Under the pieces are notes generated by a model that was not told where the DNA came from, searched no databases, and was given only the letters and a program-made list of their open reading frames with translations. Below are positions 62,241-64,000 of a stretch of DNA of 64,000 nucleotides, one piece after another. A program made the position numbers and the translations under genes. Within the stretch, counting starts at the first letter, position 1. The number at the start of each line of letters is the position of its first letter. Source of the stretch: Spirosoma validum (GTDB lineage: Bacteria; Bacteroidota; Bacteroidia; Cytophagales; Spirosomataceae); the NCBI RefSeq assembly GCF_014699035.1, contig NZ_JACXAA010000003.1, positions 620,001-684,000 of the forward strand. The letters run 5' to 3'.

Positions 62241-63959
62241 AAAACATAACTCAACGATTTCCAAGGCAAGAGAATTCCAATGACTAGATACATATTTACT
62301 AAAATCTACATCAAGGTTTTTAAACCTGTTATTGTAAAATTCAAAATCTTTAGGGCCATTCTGGCTTTCAAGCGAAATTTTATATGCTCGAAGAAAAGCT
62401 ACAATTGTTGTAGCCGACAATATTCCTTCATTTTTATTTCTCGGTTTCCAATCGTGCTTATACTTATCTTTCAAGGCACAAAAATAATCTGATAGTTTTT
62501 TTCCACAATAGATCACATATTCAGAAAGCGTTCCATCATCAGTTACTTTATCCCCCCCTGATAATATCCAGAACTTGTATAAAGTAAAATTATCCTCGCT
62601 CTCATCCAAGGCAACTAGTGATTGCAACCCAAACTGTAGAATTGTAGGAGTTTTGATCCCTCCTTTAACTAAAGCAGAGTCTGAAAATAATCCAGAAAAT
62701 GGTTTATTCTGATTCAAATATTTTATAACATTGTTAGCAATGCCAACAGATGAATAAGGATCAGTAAGGGACTTAATATATTGAAGTAATTGTCTATTAA
62801 CTGTTTTTTGTTCGTTATTAATTTGTAAAAATATCTCACTTTCAAGCTTTCTCTTGCTATATTCTGTGAATTTAGTTTTATCAAATAATAAACCCGTTAC
62901 AAACAAATGTCGCTTTTTTCTCAATGTATTGATGCTAGCCTCTAATGAATCTGTACCTTCATAATGTGAATAAATTCTATGCTGCCCATCGATTATACCA
63001 ATGGTATTTATCTTATATGGTATTGTCATTGAAATATTTGAAAAGCCAATAGCCGAAAAAATGTCGATTTGATCCTCTTTTTTTGTTTCTAGGTTTAAAG
63101 CACTAAAGGAAGTATCAAATGGTAATGTAACAATAATACTATCTATGAAAGTCCTTTTATGCTCTGATAGAAATTTCCTTATGTTCTCAAGCTTTTTCTT
63201 GTCAAGTAATCGTTGATATAAACCTATTGAACTATCCCAGCTATCCTTTCTTAATACATATGCGCACTCCATTAAAACTTTTGCACTCATAATGAAAGTT
63301 AATACTTGAACACCATCTGGAAAACCTGAAGCAGTTTCAGGCATTATTACAGCTGTCTCAATTTTTTCTAAAGGCAAGCTAGATACTGGATTACCAATAT
63401 CTGATATATTTAATTTGAGAAATTTAAATAGTTCAAATCTTGCAGTATGCTTTATTGCATTTGAAACATTACTAAAATACTCTAATGAATTCTTATCTAT
63501 AAAAGTTATTTTTGAAAAATTCTCTTTCTTTTCTTGGGAAATGACATTATCAGGTATATATATATAAAAGAACTTGTACTGCTTATCTGAATATTCATCA
63601 AACTTATTAAATTCTTTTCCAAATCTATTCTTTAGCCATATAATAAAATTCGGAAAGTCGGAAATTATTTTTCTGAAAAAATAATCTTTCTTTTTCAAAT
63701 GGTCATTATCATCAGAAACAGTCTGCTCAACCATCAAAATTATATTCTCATATAAAAATACATTATCTAGCTCTCCTTTTTGTCCGCCAAAAGTTTCGTG
63801 TATACCATCTGTATGAAGGTATTGGAAACCCATATTTTGAAAAATCTTATTTACTTTATTATTAAGGCTTCTTTGTCTTCTAGCTTGAATTATTTCTTTA
63901 GTGGTTTTTTTTATAGTTTTCTTTGGACTTTTTCTTTTTTTAGGGTTTGAGGTTTTCAT
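62235..63959 (-). CDS. DGQHR domain (DndB-like) protein with nuclease-like N-terminus
   Basis: The 574-residue protein has a Lys-rich start (residues 5-30), an N-terminal part that looks like a PD-(D/E)XK fold (GELDNVFLYENIILMVEQT, Asp65 and Glu78, with Thr80 where Lys is expected) and a DGQHR domain (IIDGQHRIYSHYEG, residues 322-335; INNEQKTVNRQLLQYI at 380-395). DGQHR proteins include DndB, the regulator of DNA phosphorothioation, and relatives in other DNA-modification and defence loci. The gene is AT-rich, unlike the core genes, and its upstream neighbours lie outside the window. The role is therefore open: a defence protein, a modification regulator or a stand-alone nuclease. Confidence 0.75.
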   Translation of the reverse strand: MKTSNPKKRKSPKKTIKKTTKEIIQARRQRSLNNKVNKIFQNMGFQYLHTDGIHETFGGQKGELDNVFLYENIILMVEQTVSDDNDHLKKKDYFFRKIISDFPNFIIWLKNRFGKEFNKFDEYSDKQYKFFYIYIPDNVISQEKKENFSKITFIDKNSLEYFSNVSNAIKHTARFELFKFLKLNISDIGNPVSSLPLEKIETAVIMPETASGFPDGVQVLTFIMSAKVLMECAYVLRKDSWDSSIGLYQRLLDKKKLENIRKFLSEHKRTFIDSIIVTLPFDTSFSALNLETKKEDQIDIFSAIGFSNISMTIPYKINTIGIIDGQHRIYSHYEGTDSLEASINTLRKKRHLFVTGLLFDKTKFTEYSKRKLESEIFLQINNEQKTVNRQLLQYIKSLTDPYSSVGIANNVIKYLNQNKPFSGLFSDSALVKGGIKTPTILQFGLQSLVALDESEDNFTLYKFWILSGGDKVTDDGTLSEYVIYCGKKLSDYFCALKDKYKHDWKPRNKNEGILSATTIVAFLRAYKISLESQNGPKDFEFYNNRFKNLDVDFSKYVSSHWNSLALEIVELCFR

Positions 63960-64000
63960 AGAATTTCGAAGGAAAGTATAAAAAAAATAAAAATCGATTA

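Overview
The window looks like the chromosome of a Bacteroidota bacterium, most likely a Cytophagales member close to Spirosoma. The support is a type IX secretion C-terminal sorting domain, a TMF-type 17-residue-repeat adhesin, Bacteroidota-style -7 boxes of the TAnnTTTG type, many lipoproteins, a GH92 glycosidase, a NamZ-type muramidase, and PadR-linked permeases carrying a prefix domain. I found no rRNA, tRNA or CRISPR array. The genus is inferred from recalled similarity, not from a search.

Layout. 1-1042 holds the start of a papain-like lipoprotein peptidase. 1371-17405 is an array of five large FtsX/MacB-like permeases, with two PadR regulators, one AraC regulator and a DHFR-like reductase among them. 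None of the five has an ABC ATPase gene beside it. 17522-20171 carries a PA14-OmpA protein and a NamZ-like hydrolase. 20676-24908 has two AraC regulators and two flavin monooxygenases, the second clearly Tet(X)-like; a direct repeat of one regulator's 3' end flanks the internal pair. 25228-31711 has mnmA, a small LuxR-type regulator, two phosphoglycerate mutase paralogues around a GH92 glycosidase, and a quinone-reductase-like enzyme. 31780-38384 encodes exported proteins and peptidases (M1 and S8). 39267-43074 encodes a repeat adhesin, a T9SS cargo protein and two small exported proteins. 43246-46058 is an ABC/YtrA-type operon with its probable operator. 46074-54843 is a metal (probably copper) efflux region: sensor kinase, response regulator, CusA-type RND pump, small HMA protein and CopA-type P-ATPase. 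54981-61213 holds rplY, prs and a mix of other genes. From about 61.3 kb to the end the DNA becomes strongly AT-rich and carries a DGQHR-domain protein, probably the edge of an acquired island.

Regulation visible in the DNA. Three divergent intergenic regions carry the same double dyad, TGTCC-N6-GGACA twice with a 5-nt gap, in front of the two padR genes and of a small exported protein gene. The response-regulator gene and the RND pump gene share four TTAAA-like half-sites at about 11-bp intervals, at the same distance from a -7-like box, so they probably form one metal-responsive regulon. The ABC/GntR operon has an AGTGTA-N12-TACACT inverted repeat, close to the known YtrA operator.

Intergenic spaces are unusually rich in long hairpins: GC-rich linkers directly before permease start codons, REP-like palindromes ending in GTAGNAC/GTNCTAC, and two related elements beginning TTTTTGTCAT.
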